Positions 17,609 to 27,427 of a DNA stretch of 64,000 nt are shown piece after piece. The position numbers were made by a program, and so were the translations under genes. Each line of letters begins with the position of its first letter. Positions within the stretch are counted from its first letter, which is position 1. The stretch is from an uncultured Flavobacterium sp. (GTDB lineage: Bacteria; Bacteroidota; Bacteroidia; Flavobacteriales; Flavobacteriaceae), in NCBI RefSeq assembly GCF_951805225.1, contig NZ_OX638201.1, forward strand, positions 2,914,001-2,978,000, in the 5' to 3' direction. Under the pieces are notes generated by a model that worked only from the letters and a program-made list of their open reading frames with translations, was not told the DNA's origin and searched no databases.

Positions 17609-18937
17609 ATGGACTATAAAAACGACATCGGATACAGAAAAGAAACGCTCAAAAAATTGTTGTATAACATTCAAAAAAGCGAAGATTTAATTGTAAAAGC
17701 TTTATACGATGATTTTAAAAAGCCAGAATTTGAAGCGGTTTTAACGGAAACGAATTATGTCATTTCCGAACTAAAAGACACCATCAAAAACATTCACAAT
17801 TGGGCAAAACCAAAACGTATTTTGCCTTCTCTTCTTAATTTTCCTTCTACAGATTATATTTTTAAAGAACCTTACGGAAATGTTTTGGTTATTGCGCCCT
17901 GGAATTATCCTTTTCAATTGGCATTATGTCCTTTGATTTCTGCCGTTGCTGCAGGAAACAGAGTGGTTTTAAAACCATCAGAACTTACGCCACATACCTC
18001 AGCAATAATTGCAAAAATTATCCAAAAAACATTTCATGTCAATCATGTTGAAGTTTTTGAAGGCGGCGTTGAAGTTTCGAATAAATTACTGGCAAAACGC
18101 TGGGATTATATTTTCTTCACCGGAAGTGTTTCTGTTGGAAAAATCATCGCCAAAGCTGCAGCCGAAAATCTGACTCCGATTACATTAGAATTAGGCGGAA
18201 AAAATCCTTGTATTATTGATGAAACGGCAAATTTGAAACTTGCAGCAAAACGTATTGTCTGGGGAAAATTCATAAATGCCGGACAAACCTGTATTGCGCC
18301 GGATTATATTTTGATTCAGAAAAACATGAAAGTCAATTTTCTTTCGTTTTTAATGGAAGAAATCATAAAAGCTTACGGCAAAAAAATGGAAAAATCTCCT
18401 GATTTTGCCCGCATTATAAACACAAAAAACTGGGTTCGTTTAGACAGTATGATAGAAAAAGAGAAAGTAGTTTTTGGAGGTGAAACAGATGCACACAATC
18501 TCTATATTTCTCCAACTTTAATCGAAGAACCTGCTCTCGATAGTCCAGTTATGCAAGAAGAGATATTTGGTCCAATTTTACCAATCCTAACTTACGAAAC
18601 TGAAGCTGATCTTCAAAATGTAATCAGCCGATATGAAAAACCTCTTGCTTTTTATGTTTTTAGCGAAAATAAGTCTTTTGCAAAAAAACTAATTACTACT
18701 TATTCTTTCGGTGGCGGATGCATTAACGATACAGTTGTTCATTTTTCGAACAAAAGATTACCTTTTGGCGGCGTTGGTCACAGCGGCATTGGCGCTTATC
18801 ACGGTCAATTAAGTTTTGACATCTTCTCGCATCATAAAGCGATCGTAAAAAAAGGAAACTGGCTCGATTTACCAATGCGGTATGCACCTTACAAAGACAA
18901 ATTGGCTTCGATTAAACGTCTATTAGACTGGGTGTAA
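17609..18937 (+). CDS. Aldehyde dehydrogenase (class 3/fatty aldehyde-like)
   Basis: A 442-residue NAD(P)-dependent aldehyde dehydrogenase, short at the N-terminus like class 3 enzymes (about 450 residues). Visible motifs are VIAPWNYPFQLALCPLISA, the nucleotide-binding FFTGSVSVGKIIAKAA, the catalytic glutamate in ITLELGGKNPCII and the catalytic cysteine in AGQTCIAPDYIL, then EEIFGPILP and the C-terminal RLPFGGVGHSGIG. It oxidises medium- or long-chain aldehydes to acids. A C-terminal membrane anchor is absent. It has no obvious operon partner. Confidence 0.95.
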   Translation: MDYKNDIGYRKETLKKLLYNIQKSEDLIVKALYDDFKKPEFEAVLTETNYVISELKDTIKNIHNWAKPKRILPSLLNFPSTDYIFKEPYGNVLVIAPWNYPFQLALCPLISAVAAGNRVVLKPSELTPHTSAIIAKIIQKTFHVNHVEVFEGGVEVSNKLLAKRWDYIFFTGSVSVGKIIAKAAAENLTPITLELGGKNPCIIDETANLKLAAKRIVWGKFINAGQTCIAPDYILIQKNMKVNFLSFLMEEIIKAYGKKMEKSPDFARIINTKNWVRLDSMIEKEKVVFGGETDAHNLYISPTLIEEPALDSPVMQEEIFGPILPILTYETEADLQNVISRYEKPLAFYVFSENKSFAKKLITTYSFGGGCINDTVVHFSNKRLPFGGVGHSGIGAYHGQLSFDIFSHHKAIVKKGNWLDLPMRYAPYKDKLASIKRLLDWV

Positions 18938-19056
18938 GTATAAAAAAACGATTTCGTAATGTTTTGTAGATTTTCATACGGAATTGATTAAAAATATTAT
19001 ATTTACGTCTGATTAACCAGCTTAACTTACAAGAATATAAAACAATTTTACTTCTA

Positions 19057-19851
19057 ATGAAATCTACACTTGACCAAATTGAAGACATCAAAAAAAATGG
19101 ATATACCATAGATTTTGGGTCCACTTTTAATTACGCTTTCGAAAACTACAAAAAAATAGCACTTTATTCAGGGCTTATTATATTGGTTTTTTCAATTATT
19201 ATAGCGGTCCTTGCCATGGGATTAGCCGTTACCATTTATGGTGTTGCAGCAATTAGTAAAGATTTTATTCTGGATTTAGAAAATCAGAAACTTTCTTATC
19301 TCGAGCAGCTTCTTTCTATAGGTGCTGTTTCTCTATTTGCAGCTTTATTGGCTCCTTTTGGAGCTGGATTTCTTAAAATGGCAGATTGCGCAGACAAAGA
19401 CGAAGAATTCAACGTTTCGACAATTTTCACTTATTACAAAGCACCCTATTTTACTCAGTTATTCATAATGGCACTAATTATAGGATTAGTAAGTAATGCT
19501 ATTTCGGCTGTTATCGAAAGCTTTGGAATCGTACTTTTAGGAACTGCAATTTCAATTTTTATATCATTTTTCACTTTTATAGCAATTCCTTTAGTCGTTT
19601 TTGGAAATTTAAGTGCTGTAGATGCCATAAAAGGAAGTATAATTGTAGTAACTAAAAATCCGCTATTAATTTTCGCATTATTTATCACCGGTATAATTGG
19701 CTCTATGGTTGGCCTTATTGGTTGTTGTATTGGAGTACTTTTTACTATTATTTTTAATACTTCTGTAACATATGCGACTTATTTCTCGATTTTTACTGAA
19801 GAAGAAGAAAAAGATATAATTGAATCAATTGGACAATCAGATTTAGAATAA
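19057..19851 (+). CDS. Multi-pass membrane protein, function unknown
   Basis: A 264-residue protein with about six hydrophobic helices (for example LYSGLIILVFSIIIAVLAMG and LLIFALFITGIIGSMVGLIG) between a short soluble N-terminus (IDFGSTFNYAFENYKKIAL) and an acidic tail (EEEEKDIIE). Such proteins are common in flavobacteria and resemble the DUF975/YciC-like helical families, but no function is known. TATATTTA, close to a -7 element, lies about 55 bases upstream. The hybrid kinase gene starts 92 bases downstream on the same strand and may be co-transcribed. Confidence 0.75.
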   Translation: MKSTLDQIEDIKKNGYTIDFGSTFNYAFENYKKIALYSGLIILVFSIIIAVLAMGLAVTIYGVAAISKDFILDLENQKLSYLEQLLSIGAVSLFAALLAPFGAGFLKMADCADKDEEFNVSTIFTYYKAPYFTQLFIMALIIGLVSNAISAVIESFGIVLLGTAISIFISFFTFIAIPLVVFGNLSAVDAIKGSIIVVTKNPLLIFALFITGIIGSMVGLIGCCIGVLFTIIFNTSVTYATYFSIFTEEEEKDIIESIGQSDLE

Positions 19852-19943
19852 AACCGAAGTTTCTAAGTAAAAAAAGGGCTTAACCTACTCTTTTTAGAGC
19901 TTTCAAAAATGCTATTTTACTAAACCAACATACCCCGAATTCT

Positions 19944-22900
19944 ATGGTAGCTAACTGTAGTTTCTTCAATTCATTGATTTCAGGAATTGCTTTAATCGGC
20001 AATGTCCTGAAATCAATTATAACAAATTGGTATGTTTACAATTCTGATATAATTTTCTACAACAATCCTAAACTCATCATCTTAGGATTATCCCTTTTTG
20101 GATTTCTGGCATTATTGGTTTATCAGTTTTTTCGAATAAAAGCCAGAATTGGTTATTTTATCGAAAAAAAGAAAGAGGCCGAAACTGCAAGTAAAGAATA
20201 TCAATTGTATATTTTATTCTTTGGAATTGCAGTTATTGTAATCGAAATAATTAATGAAATCTTCAAAATCAGACCAAAAAGTTTACTTATCGTAAACGTT
20301 TCCATTGGTTTTACAGTTCTCCTTATTTATTTAATAACAGACAAAGTCAAATGGCTTCGAGATAGAATTCAGCAAATTTTCATTTTCTGTTTCTTTATAT
20401 ACATAACCTATGTTTGCTACAATATTGTTCGTCTTGCAAACGATGTTGTTCCGGTTATTGTATTTTTAATCTCCTTTTTCTTTTCGTATAATATTCTAAA
20501 ACCAATAAAAACGTACTGGTTTTTTGTTGCTCTGGTATTTGTTTTTCTTATTACAACCGTTACTTTTCATTTAATTCCGATAAAATCTTCTGTATTATTA
20601 ATTAATTTCTGCATTCTTATTTTCATTATCAATCAGGTAAAATATGCCGTTTTATTAAACAATCGGGATAATTTTAGATTTGCAAACGAAATTGTTCATA
20701 AAGGAAATTCATTAACAATTGCTACAAATCAAAAAGGCGCAATATTATTTTGCAGCGAAACAGTAAGTTCTATTTTAGGTTATTTACCGGACGAAGTTAT
20801 GGGTTTTGACTTCTGGAAACTCACAAAAGACGAAGGATTCATAGAAAACAATCTTCCAATACATTATCAGGAAAACAAACTTTATATTCGAAAATTAAAA
20901 AGCAAAAATGGAGAATATAAATACATTCAATGGAAAGATAAAAAATTCTCAGACGACTTAATTATCAGTATTGGTCAGGATGTTACGGAACAAATCAATG
21001 TTCAGGATCAATATAAAAATCTAATTCAAACTGCGACTGATATTATTTTTGAAATTGATGTCAACGGACATTTTACTTTTATTAATGAATTTGGATTTTC
21101 AATTTTAGGCTATTCTGAAAATGAAATTATATCCAAACATTATTCAAATTTCATTCACGAAAATTACATTAGAGGCGCTGTAGATTTTTATGAAAATCTG
21201 GTCATCAATGAAAATAATTTCCCTACAATAGAATTTCCGGTTATTAAGAAAGACGGATTAGAAGTATGGATTTCTCAAAAGATTATTGTTCGCAAAAATG
21301 ATCTTGGCGAAACTATTGGTTTTGCCGGAATTGCCAGAGATATTACTGAGATCAGAAATATCGAAAACGAGAAAAAAAGACGTCTCGAAAAAATTGAAGC
21401 TTACAATAATTCGACAAAAAAACTATCGACAACAGACTTTAGTAAATACGATAATTTAAATACTGTTATTGATTATATCGTCAAAGAAGCGGCAACGGTA
21501 AGCAAAACAAACAGAGTAAGTTTCTGGAAATATTACAAAGATTTAATTACTTGCAAAAACATATTTAGCCTTGACAATCAAAACTTAAGCGACAAAAATA
21601 TATTAGATAAAGAATCGTATCCAATATATTTTGAAACCTTAAAAAACAAAGCTATTATTAATGCTCCGGATGTTTTTAATAAACTTGAAACTTCTGAATT
21701 TCAGAAACTCTATTTCACCAAAAATCACATCAAATCGATGCTTGATGTTCCCGTATTTTTAAGCGGGCAATTGGCTGGTGTCGTTTGTTTTGAAAGTACC
21801 GAAGAACAAAGAGAATGGGATAACGAAGACATTAATTATGCACGAACCATTTCTGACGTAATCTCGCTGGCTATTTCATCGCAAATGCGTTTAGAAGCTG
21901 AGCGTAAATTAGAATTTAAAAGTCAATTGTTATCTGCGCTTTCTCTTTGTACAGAGAAATTTTTGCTAAGCAAAACGACTCAGGAAATGTTTCAGGAAAC
22001 TTATGATTTAATTGGAAAAGCAGCCAAAGTAGATCATATGTATTACTACGAAAGAGACTTTACAACAAATACAGTAAGTCAGAAATATAAATGGTCCAAA
22101 AGTGGCGTTCAACATCAAATTACACCATTAAGGCAGCTTACAGAAGATAATTTAAAAGAAATTTACAACGTCGCTCAAAGCAAAAAAATCCTTAACACGC
22201 TTACGCGAAAGCTTGAAGACACCTTTTTTAAGCAACTTTTGATTGATAACGAAATCAAATCAATTTTGATTTTACCGCTTTATATCAACGATATTTTTAC
22301 GGGATTTATAGGTTTTGACGATTGTACAAATGAGAAAAAATGGTCTGAAGAAGAGATTTATATTTTTCAGGTTCTAGCCAATAATATCTCTTCTGCTTTA
22401 GAGCGAAATCGGAATGAAAACAAAATTCTTGAAAGTGAAGAAAAATTCAAATTAATAGCCAATAACATTCCCGGAACCGTCTATTTATCCAAATTTGATG
22501 CTTTTTCGACTAAAATATTCCTTAGCGATGAAATTTTGCATTTAACCGGTTATTCAAAATCTGAATTTATTGAGAACAATTTATCGTTTTTATCCCTAAT
22601 TCATCCGGATGATAAAGAGGAAGTAATCAACAGCCAGATTGATAATTTGCAAAGCGGAATGCCTCTTCATAATGTATATCGAATTCAACGAAAAACTGGT
22701 GAATATATTTGGGTGGAAGAATTTGGCGATGTAATCAAAAAAGGTGACGAAATTGAATTTGTGGGTGGAATCTACTTTGATATTACAAACAAAAAAGAAA
22801 CCGAAGACGCGATAAAAGCCAAGCAATTAGCGGAAGCAGCCAATAAATCTAAATCTGACTTCCTGGCGAATATGTCGCACGAAATCAGAACTCCACTAAA

Positions 22901-23993
22901 TGGCATTATTGGTTTTACACATTTATTGATGAAAACCGAACTTGAAGAAATTCAGGAAAAATACATGACTACGATAAATCAATCGGCACATTCATTATTG
23001 GAAATTATCAATGACATTCTTGATTTTTCTAAAATTGAAGCTGGAAAACTGGAGCTTTTCATTGATTTGTACGATATTAAAAAAGTACTCGGTCAGGTTT
23101 TTGATTTGATTGTTTATGAGTCAAACCAAAAAAATCTTCAATTGGAACTCAATGTCGATCCTGATGTTCCTAAATATATTTGGACAGATATTGTACGTAT
23201 CAAACAAATTTTGATCAATTTACTTTCGAATGCAGTAAAATTCACCAACGAAGGTTCTATAAAGCTAAATGTTTCGGTTCTGGAAAAATTCAAAAGCAAC
23301 AATTGTGTGATTCGATTCTCTGTAATTGACACAGGAATTGGAATTTTAGAAAAAAATCAGAAGAAAATTTTCAAGGCATTTTCGCAAGAAGATAGTTCTA
23401 CAACGAGAAAATTTGGAGGAACCGGTTTAGGATTAACTATTTCGAACCAATTATTGGCTCTTATGGAAAGCCGATTACAACTGGAAAGTAAAATAGATAT
23501 TGGAAGTAATTTTTATTTTGATTTAAATCTAAAAACAAGCAATCAAAGTATAAATGAAAAATACAATGCTGAGTTAAAGAAAATGAACTCAAAAGCGGAT
23601 TGCACTAATGAATTAAGTGATAAATCAATAACCTTTTTGATTGTAGAAGACAACAAGGTAAATATGATGCTGCTAAAAACTATCATTAGAAATTTATACA
23701 ATAATGCTTTTATTTATGAATGCGAAAATGGATATGAAGCTGTACAGCAATTCGAAAACATCAATCCAAATATGGTTTTTATGGATATTCAAATGCCAAT
23801 TATGAATGGCTATGAAACCACAAAAGCAATTAGAAATACTAGCCGCGGTAGAGATATTCCCATAATTGCCGTTACTGCGGGAGCCGAAAAAGAGGAACGC
23901 AACAAATGCATTTCAGCCGGAATGAACGATTACATTTCGAAACCAATCATGAAAGGAACTGTCGAAGACGCTTTGACAAAATGGTTAAAATAA
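19944..23993 (+). CDS. Hybrid sensor histidine kinase/response regulator with PAS and GAF domains
   Basis: A 1349-residue protein. About residues 1-230 contain roughly eight membrane helices. Then come PAS1 (about 245-345), PAS2 (350-480), GAF1 (505-650), GAF2 (675-825) and PAS3 (830-955). The dimerisation/phosphoacceptor region FLANMSHEIRTPLNGIIGF places the histidine at residue 979. The ATPase domain follows with N, G1 and G2 boxes (NLLSNAVKFT, DTGIGI, GGTGLGLTIS), and a receiver domain has the phosphoacceptor aspartate at about 1281 in FMDIQMPIMNGYE. No DNA-binding output is attached, so signal must pass to a separate phosphotransfer protein not seen nearby. The stimulus is unknown; many input domains suggest several cues. 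Confidence 0.95.
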   Translation: MVANCSFFNSLISGIALIGNVLKSIITNWYVYNSDIIFYNNPKLIILGLSLFGFLALLVYQFFRIKARIGYFIEKKKEAETASKEYQLYILFFGIAVIVIEIINEIFKIRPKSLLIVNVSIGFTVLLIYLITDKVKWLRDRIQQIFIFCFFIYITYVCYNIVRLANDVVPVIVFLISFFFSYNILKPIKTYWFFVALVFVFLITTVTFHLIPIKSSVLLINFCILIFIINQVKYAVLLNNRDNFRFANEIVHKGNSLTIATNQKGAILFCSETVSSILGYLPDEVMGFDFWKLTKDEGFIENNLPIHYQENKLYIRKLKSKNGEYKYIQWKDKKFSDDLIISIGQDVTEQINVQDQYKNLIQTATDIIFEIDVNGHFTFINEFGFSILGYSENEIISKHYSNFIHENYIRGAVDFYENLVINENNFPTIEFPVIKKDGLEVWISQKIIVRKNDLGETIGFAGIARDITEIRNIENEKKRRLEKIEAYNNSTKKLSTTDFSKYDNLNTVIDYIVKEAATVSKTNRVSFWKYYKDLITCKNIFSLDNQNLSDKNILDKESYPIYFETLKNKAIINAPDVFNKLETSEFQKLYFTKNHIKSMLDVPVFLSGQLAGVVCFESTEEQREWDNEDINYARTISDVISLAISSQMRLEAERKLEFKSQLLSALSLCTEKFLLSKTTQEMFQETYDLIGKAAKVDHMYYYERDFTTNTVSQKYKWSKSGVQHQITPLRQLTEDNLKEIYNVAQSKKILNTLTRKLEDTFFKQLLIDNEIKSILILPLYINDIFTGFIGFDDCTNEKKWSEEEIYIFQVLANNISSALERNRNENKILESEEKFKLIANNIPGTVYLSKFDAFSTKIFLSDEILHLTGYSKSEFIENNLSFLSLIHPDDKEEVINSQIDNLQSGMPLHNVYRIQRKTGEYIWVEEFGDVIKKGDEIEFVGGIYFDITNKKETEDAIKAKQLAEAANKSKSDFLANMSHEIRTPLNGIIGFTHLLMKTELEEIQEKYMTTINQSAHSLLEIINDILDFSKIEAGKLELFIDLYDIKKVLGQVFDLIVYESNQKNLQLELNVDPDVPKYIWTDIVRIKQILINLLSNAVKFTNEGSIKLNVSVLEKFKSNNCVIRFSVIDTGIGILEKNQKKIFKAFSQEDSSTTRKFGGTGLGLTISNQLLALMESRLQLESKIDIGSNFYFDLNLKTSNQSINEKYNAELKKMNSKADCTNELSDKSITFLIVEDNKVNMMLLKTIIRNLYNNAFIYECENGYEAVQQFENINPNMVFMDIQMPIMNGYETTKAIRNTSRGRDIPIIAVTAGAEKEERNKCISAGMNDYISKPIMKGTVEDALTKWLK

Positions 23994-24086
23994 TTAAAAG
24001 TAAATGAGATTGACTAGTCTCTAATTCCAAAAAAAAATATAAATTCGTAGAGATTTACCCTACAATAATTTTTAATACAGAATACT

Positions 24087-24938
24087 ATGAAATGGAAAGG
24101 AACTAGAGAAAGCGATAATGTTGAAGACAGAAGATCAATTTCTGGCGGAAAAGTAGCCGTTGGTGGTGGTATTATTGGAATAGTAATTTTGTTGCTAAAT
24201 GTTTTTGGTGGCGAGACGGGACAAACTATAGGTTCTGCTTTAGAACAAATACAAGGCGGACAACAACAAACAACTCAAACAGCTGCTCCCTTAAGTAAAG
24301 AAGATGAAGAAATGGGACATTTTGTAAGATCTGTTTTGGCTAAAACTGAAGACACTTGGGACAAGATTTTCACAGAACAAGGAATTACCTATAAGAAACC
24401 GAAATTAGTGCTTTTTAAAGGCTCTGTTAACACTGCTTGTGGTGGTGCATCTTCGGCTTCGGGACCATTTTATTGTCCCGGAGATCAAATCGTATATATG
24501 GATTTAGATTTCTTTGAAGAACTTCAAACTAAATTTGGTGCAAAAGGTGGTGATTTTGCTATTGCATACGTTATTGCACACGAAATTGGTCATCACATAC
24601 AAACTCTGTTAGGAACATCAGTTAAAATGCGTCAGGCGCAAGAAGGAAAAAGCGAGGCTGAAGCCAATAAACTTTCGGTTGCACTAGAACTACAAGCGGA
24701 TTTTTATGCAGGAGTTTGGGCTCATGATAACCAACAATATATAGAAGCTGGTGATATTGATGAAGCTTTGAGCGCTGCAAATGCCGTTGGTGACGATGCA
24801 ATTCAAAGCAAAATGCAAGGTCACGTTGTTCCGGATTCCTTTACACACGGAACATCTGAACAAAGAATGTACTGGTTCAAAAAAGGTTTTAAAACCGGCG
24901 ATATCAAACAAGGAAATACTTTTGACGAAATTCGTTAA
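24087..24938 (+). CDS. Neutral zinc metallopeptidase (YpfJ family)
   Basis: A 283-residue protein of the YpfJ/KPN_02809 family. A short soluble N-terminus (WKGTRESDNVEDRR) is followed by one membrane helix (about residues 30-48) and a large domain outside the membrane. The zinc motif is AHEIGHHIQ at about residues 167-175, with a downstream ELQADFYAGVWAH that supplies the third ligand. Paired cysteines in ACGGAS and YCPGDQ are conserved in the family. The substrate is unknown. A strong terminator follows 30 bases after the stop. Confidence 0.92.
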   Translation: MKWKGTRESDNVEDRRSISGGKVAVGGGIIGIVILLLNVFGGETGQTIGSALEQIQGGQQQTTQTAAPLSKEDEEMGHFVRSVLAKTEDTWDKIFTEQGITYKKPKLVLFKGSVNTACGGASSASGPFYCPGDQIVYMDLDFFEELQTKFGAKGGDFAIAYVIAHEIGHHIQTLLGTSVKMRQAQEGKSEAEANKLSVALELQADFYAGVWAHDNQQYIEAGDIDEALSAANAVGDDAIQSKMQGHVVPDSFTHGTSEQRMYWFKKGFKTGDIKQGNTFDEIR

Positions 24939-24967
24939 TCCGCAAACCAAATATAACAACCAAATGA

Positions 24968-24994
24968 GCATGACTTAAACGTCATGCTTTTTTT
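24968..24994 (+). terminator. Rho-independent terminator after the metallopeptidase
   Basis: GCATGAC pairs with GTCATGC across a 6-base loop and is followed by seven T. Confidence 0.9.
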
Positions 24995-25093
24995 GTGCCT
25001 TTTTTTGTCTTTTTTGAACCATATAAGTGATATGTAGAGATGCACAGCAGTGCATCTAACCCAACGTAAGTCAATATTTTTTGTCATATTGAA

Positions 25094-25320
25094 CCATATA
25101 AGTGATTTAAGTTCATTTTAGATGGAACTTGTAAAAATCCTTGCTGTACATCCTAAAATAACGGAGAATCCTCATTTTTGTCATTTCGACGGAGGAGAAA
25201 TCATACTCGCGGATCGACACAGATTATCGACATTTCTTTGTGGAGCTTCTTGTGTGATTTCTCCTCCGTCGAAATGACAAGATCGCGTATAGCTAAAATG
25301 AACTTAAATCACTTATATGG
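25094..25320. repeat. Nested palindromes: family F enclosing family A
   Basis: Outer arms of 28 perfect bases (25094-25121 and 25293-25320, core CCATATAAGTGATTTAAG) enclose inner arms of 25 perfect bases (25179-25203 and 25255-25279, core TTTCGACGGAGGAGAAATC). A further partial copy of the outer word is at 25019-25032. The arrangement looks like one element inserted into another. Confidence 0.92.
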
Positions 25321-25379
25321 TAAAAGAAAATTATAAGCACAAAAAAAGCCTTGAATTTCTTCAAGGCTTTAAATTTCTG

Positions 25380-25454
25380 GGTGGCTGACCGGGTTCGAAC
25401 CGGCGACCCGCGGCACCACAAACCGCTACTCTAACCAGCTGAGCTACAACCACC
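25380..25454 (-). tRNA. tRNA-His (GUG)
   Basis: A full cloverleaf on the minus strand: acceptor GTGGTTG/CAGCCAC, D arm with AGCTGGTTAGA, anticodon arm GCGGT-TTGTGGT-GCCGC giving anticodon GTG, and T arm CCGG-TTCGAAC-CCGG. An extra G at 25454 opposite the discriminator C at 25380 is the G-1:C73 pair unique to tRNA-His. The CCA end is not encoded. Confidence 0.97.
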
Positions 25455-25530
25455 ATTTTTGCTTAGCGAGTGCAAATATATAACAAAGGTTTACTTCTAC
25501 AAAGAAAAAAATGAAAAATTTTTAGAAAAA

Positions 25531-26247
25531 TTACATCAAATTTTCTAAACTATTGACTGCCAAACACCTTTCAACAGTAAAACCTTCAGCAAAATCTTTA
25601 CCAACTAACCTTCCTAAGTCCTGCGCACGATAATTTAGACTTTCAAAAAAGTTTTTACTCGTAATTGGTGTTACAGGTTCTGTTGAATTTGGATCATAAA
25701 ACTGAGTTTTATAAGCCATAATCGCTTCTACCTTTTTCTCTTCAAAACCTGTGATGTCAACTACAAAATCCGGTTGAATGTTTTTCCACTGAATATAGTG
25801 ATAAACCACTTTTGGTCTCCATGGTTCCTGATTCTCTCCATCTACCGAAGTTTCGATCTTTACCAATCCTGATAAAAAGCAAGCGTCAGAAACCAATTTG
25901 CTCCCTTTTCCGTGATCGATATGACGATCGTCAATTGCATTACACAATACGATTTCAGGTTTATACTTACGAATCATTTTTATAACCTCTAATTGGTGTT
26001 TTTCGTCATTTACAAAAAATCCGTCACGCATCTCCAGATTCTCACGAACCAAAACACCTAATATTTTTGCCGCATCTGCAGCTTCAGAATCTCTGGTTTC
26101 AGCAGTTCCTCGCGTACCTAATTCACCACGCGTTAAATCTACAATACCAACTTTTTTTCCAAGAGATACTTCTTTTAAAATTGTTCCCGCACAACCTAAT
26201 TCTACATCATCCGGATGTGCCCCAAAGGCTAATATATCTAATTTCAT
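25531..26247 (-). CDS. bshB1: Bacillithiol biosynthesis deacetylase BshB1
   Basis: About 238 residues from the ATG at 26247 (MKLDILAFGAHPDD); a start nine codons upstream is possible but adds a lysine-rich leader before the fold begins. The LmbE-like zinc motif AHPDDVE is near residue 10, and DLTRGELGTRGT and DDRHIDHGKGSKLV are characteristic of BshB1. It removes the acetyl group from GlcNAc-malate during synthesis of bacillithiol, the low-molecular-weight thiol of Firmicutes and many Bacteroidota. A homopalindromic repeat lies immediately upstream. No other bsh gene is in the window. Confidence 0.93.
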   Translation of the reverse strand: MKLDILAFGAHPDDVELGCAGTILKEVSLGKKVGIVDLTRGELGTRGTAETRDSEAADAAKILGVLVRENLEMRDGFFVNDEKHQLEVIKMIRKYKPEIVLCNAIDDRHIDHGKGSKLVSDACFLSGLVKIETSVDGENQEPWRPKVVYHYIQWKNIQPDFVVDITGFEEKKVEAIMAYKTQFYDPNSTEPVTPITSKNFFESLNYRAQDLGRLVGKDFAEGFTVERCLAVNSLENLM

Positions 26248-26267
26248 TTCGTTTTTTGTTTTTTTTT

Positions 26268-26335
26268 GTTTCACGTTTCAGGTTTCAGGTTAACATTCAG
26301 AACGTGAAACTTGAAACCTGAAACTTGAAACTTTT
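26268..26335. repeat. Dispersed palindromic element, family G (GTTTCAGG/CCTGAAAC)
   Basis: TTTCACGTTTCAGGTTTCAG (26270-26289) pairs with CTGAAACTTGAAA words at 26303-26335. Related direct words recur at 58343-58482. Confidence 0.8.
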
Positions 26336-26339
26336 TTCT

Positions 26340-27422
26340 CTAACAATTACTATTCTTTTTTACGTTCAAAACCCTTTTCATCGTCATTGATTTATTGACG
26401 CTTTCCTCCCATTCATTTTCGGGAATACTCTCTTTTGTAATTCCGCAACCCATGTATAATATTGCTTTATTATCCTTGATTTGCATGCTGCGTAAATTTA
26501 CAAATAAATCAGAGCTTGCTATTTTGTTCGCAAAACTGCTATTTAATTCGCCTAGAAATCCAGTGTAGAAAGTTCGGTCATAATTTTCATTTTCGATGAT
26601 AAAAGCTTTTGCTTTCTTCTTTGGCAAACCACAAACTGCAGGCGTTGGATGCAAAGTATCAATAACTTCTTCAAGCGTTGAATTATCGTTTAAAACTCCC
26701 GAAATATCAGTTTTAATATGCCAGATCGATCCAGCTTTCAAACTGTAAGGTTCTGTAACATTAACCGAAGCCGCGACTTCACGCAATCTTTTTACAATAA
26801 AATCAGTAACATATTGCTGTTCGTCTTTTTCTTTTTGCTGCCAAAGAATCTCAGATTCTGCCGTCGCTTTCTGAGTTCCCGCCAAAGCAGTCGTTTCAAA
26901 AACATTTCCGCTTGCTTTCAATAATTGTTCCGGCGTTGCTCCCATCCAAAGACCAATTTGAGGATGAAAAAAACAATACGAAAAAGTCGTTGGATACAAA
27001 TGAATCAAACGCTGAAAAATGGTACTGAAATCGAAATTAACTAAGTCAATTGTTTCGCTTCTGGATAAAACCACTTTTTTGAATTCGTCGTTTTTAATCG
27101 CTTCAATTCCTTTTGAAACCAAATCTTCATATTGATTTTTGGCTTCCAAATCAAAATTTACTTCTTCGATTTCATTAAAATCAAAATTAACTTTAGTTTG
27201 TTCGGCACTAATAATTTTTGATTCTTCTTCCGGAATTAAAATCAGTTGTTTTTCATCAAAAGAAGCAAAAACAAAACCTTTCTCGCTATAATCTGAAACT
27301 GTATATAAAGTATCATTTTGCTGTAAAAGCGCAAAAATACTGGACGAATTAGGTTTCGAATAGATTACAAAAGGTAAATTCTGCTCTTGATGTTTTTTTA
27401 CAGTAGAAAAAAAGTCATTCAT
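26340..27422 (-). CDS. menF: Isochorismate synthase (menaquinone pathway)
   Basis: About 360 residues from the ATG at 27422 (MNDFFSTVKKH), which lies just inside the stop region of the thioesterase gene; an earlier in-frame start would overlap that gene by more than 40 bases. The chorismate-binding domain is complete: KKVVLSRSE, GATPEQLLKASGN, ETTALAGTQKA, HIKTDISGVL, HPTPAVCGLP and YDRTFYTGFLGE. It converts chorismate to isochorismate. Enterobactin-type use is possible, but the partner thioesterase points to menaquinone, the respiratory quinone of flavobacteria. Confidence 0.92.
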   Translation of the reverse strand: MNDFFSTVKKHQEQNLPFVIYSKPNSSSIFALLQQNDTLYTVSDYSEKGFVFASFDEKQLILIPEEESKIISAEQTKVNFDFNEIEEVNFDLEAKNQYEDLVSKGIEAIKNDEFKKVVLSRSETIDLVNFDFSTIFQRLIHLYPTTFSYCFFHPQIGLWMGATPEQLLKASGNVFETTALAGTQKATAESEILWQQKEKDEQQYVTDFIVKRLREVAASVNVTEPYSLKAGSIWHIKTDISGVLNDNSTLEEVIDTLHPTPAVCGLPKKKAKAFIIENENYDRTFYTGFLGELNSSFANKIASSDLFVNLRSMQIKDNKAILYMGCGITKESIPENEWEESVNKSMTMKRVLNVKKNSNC

Positions 27423-27427
27423 ATTTT

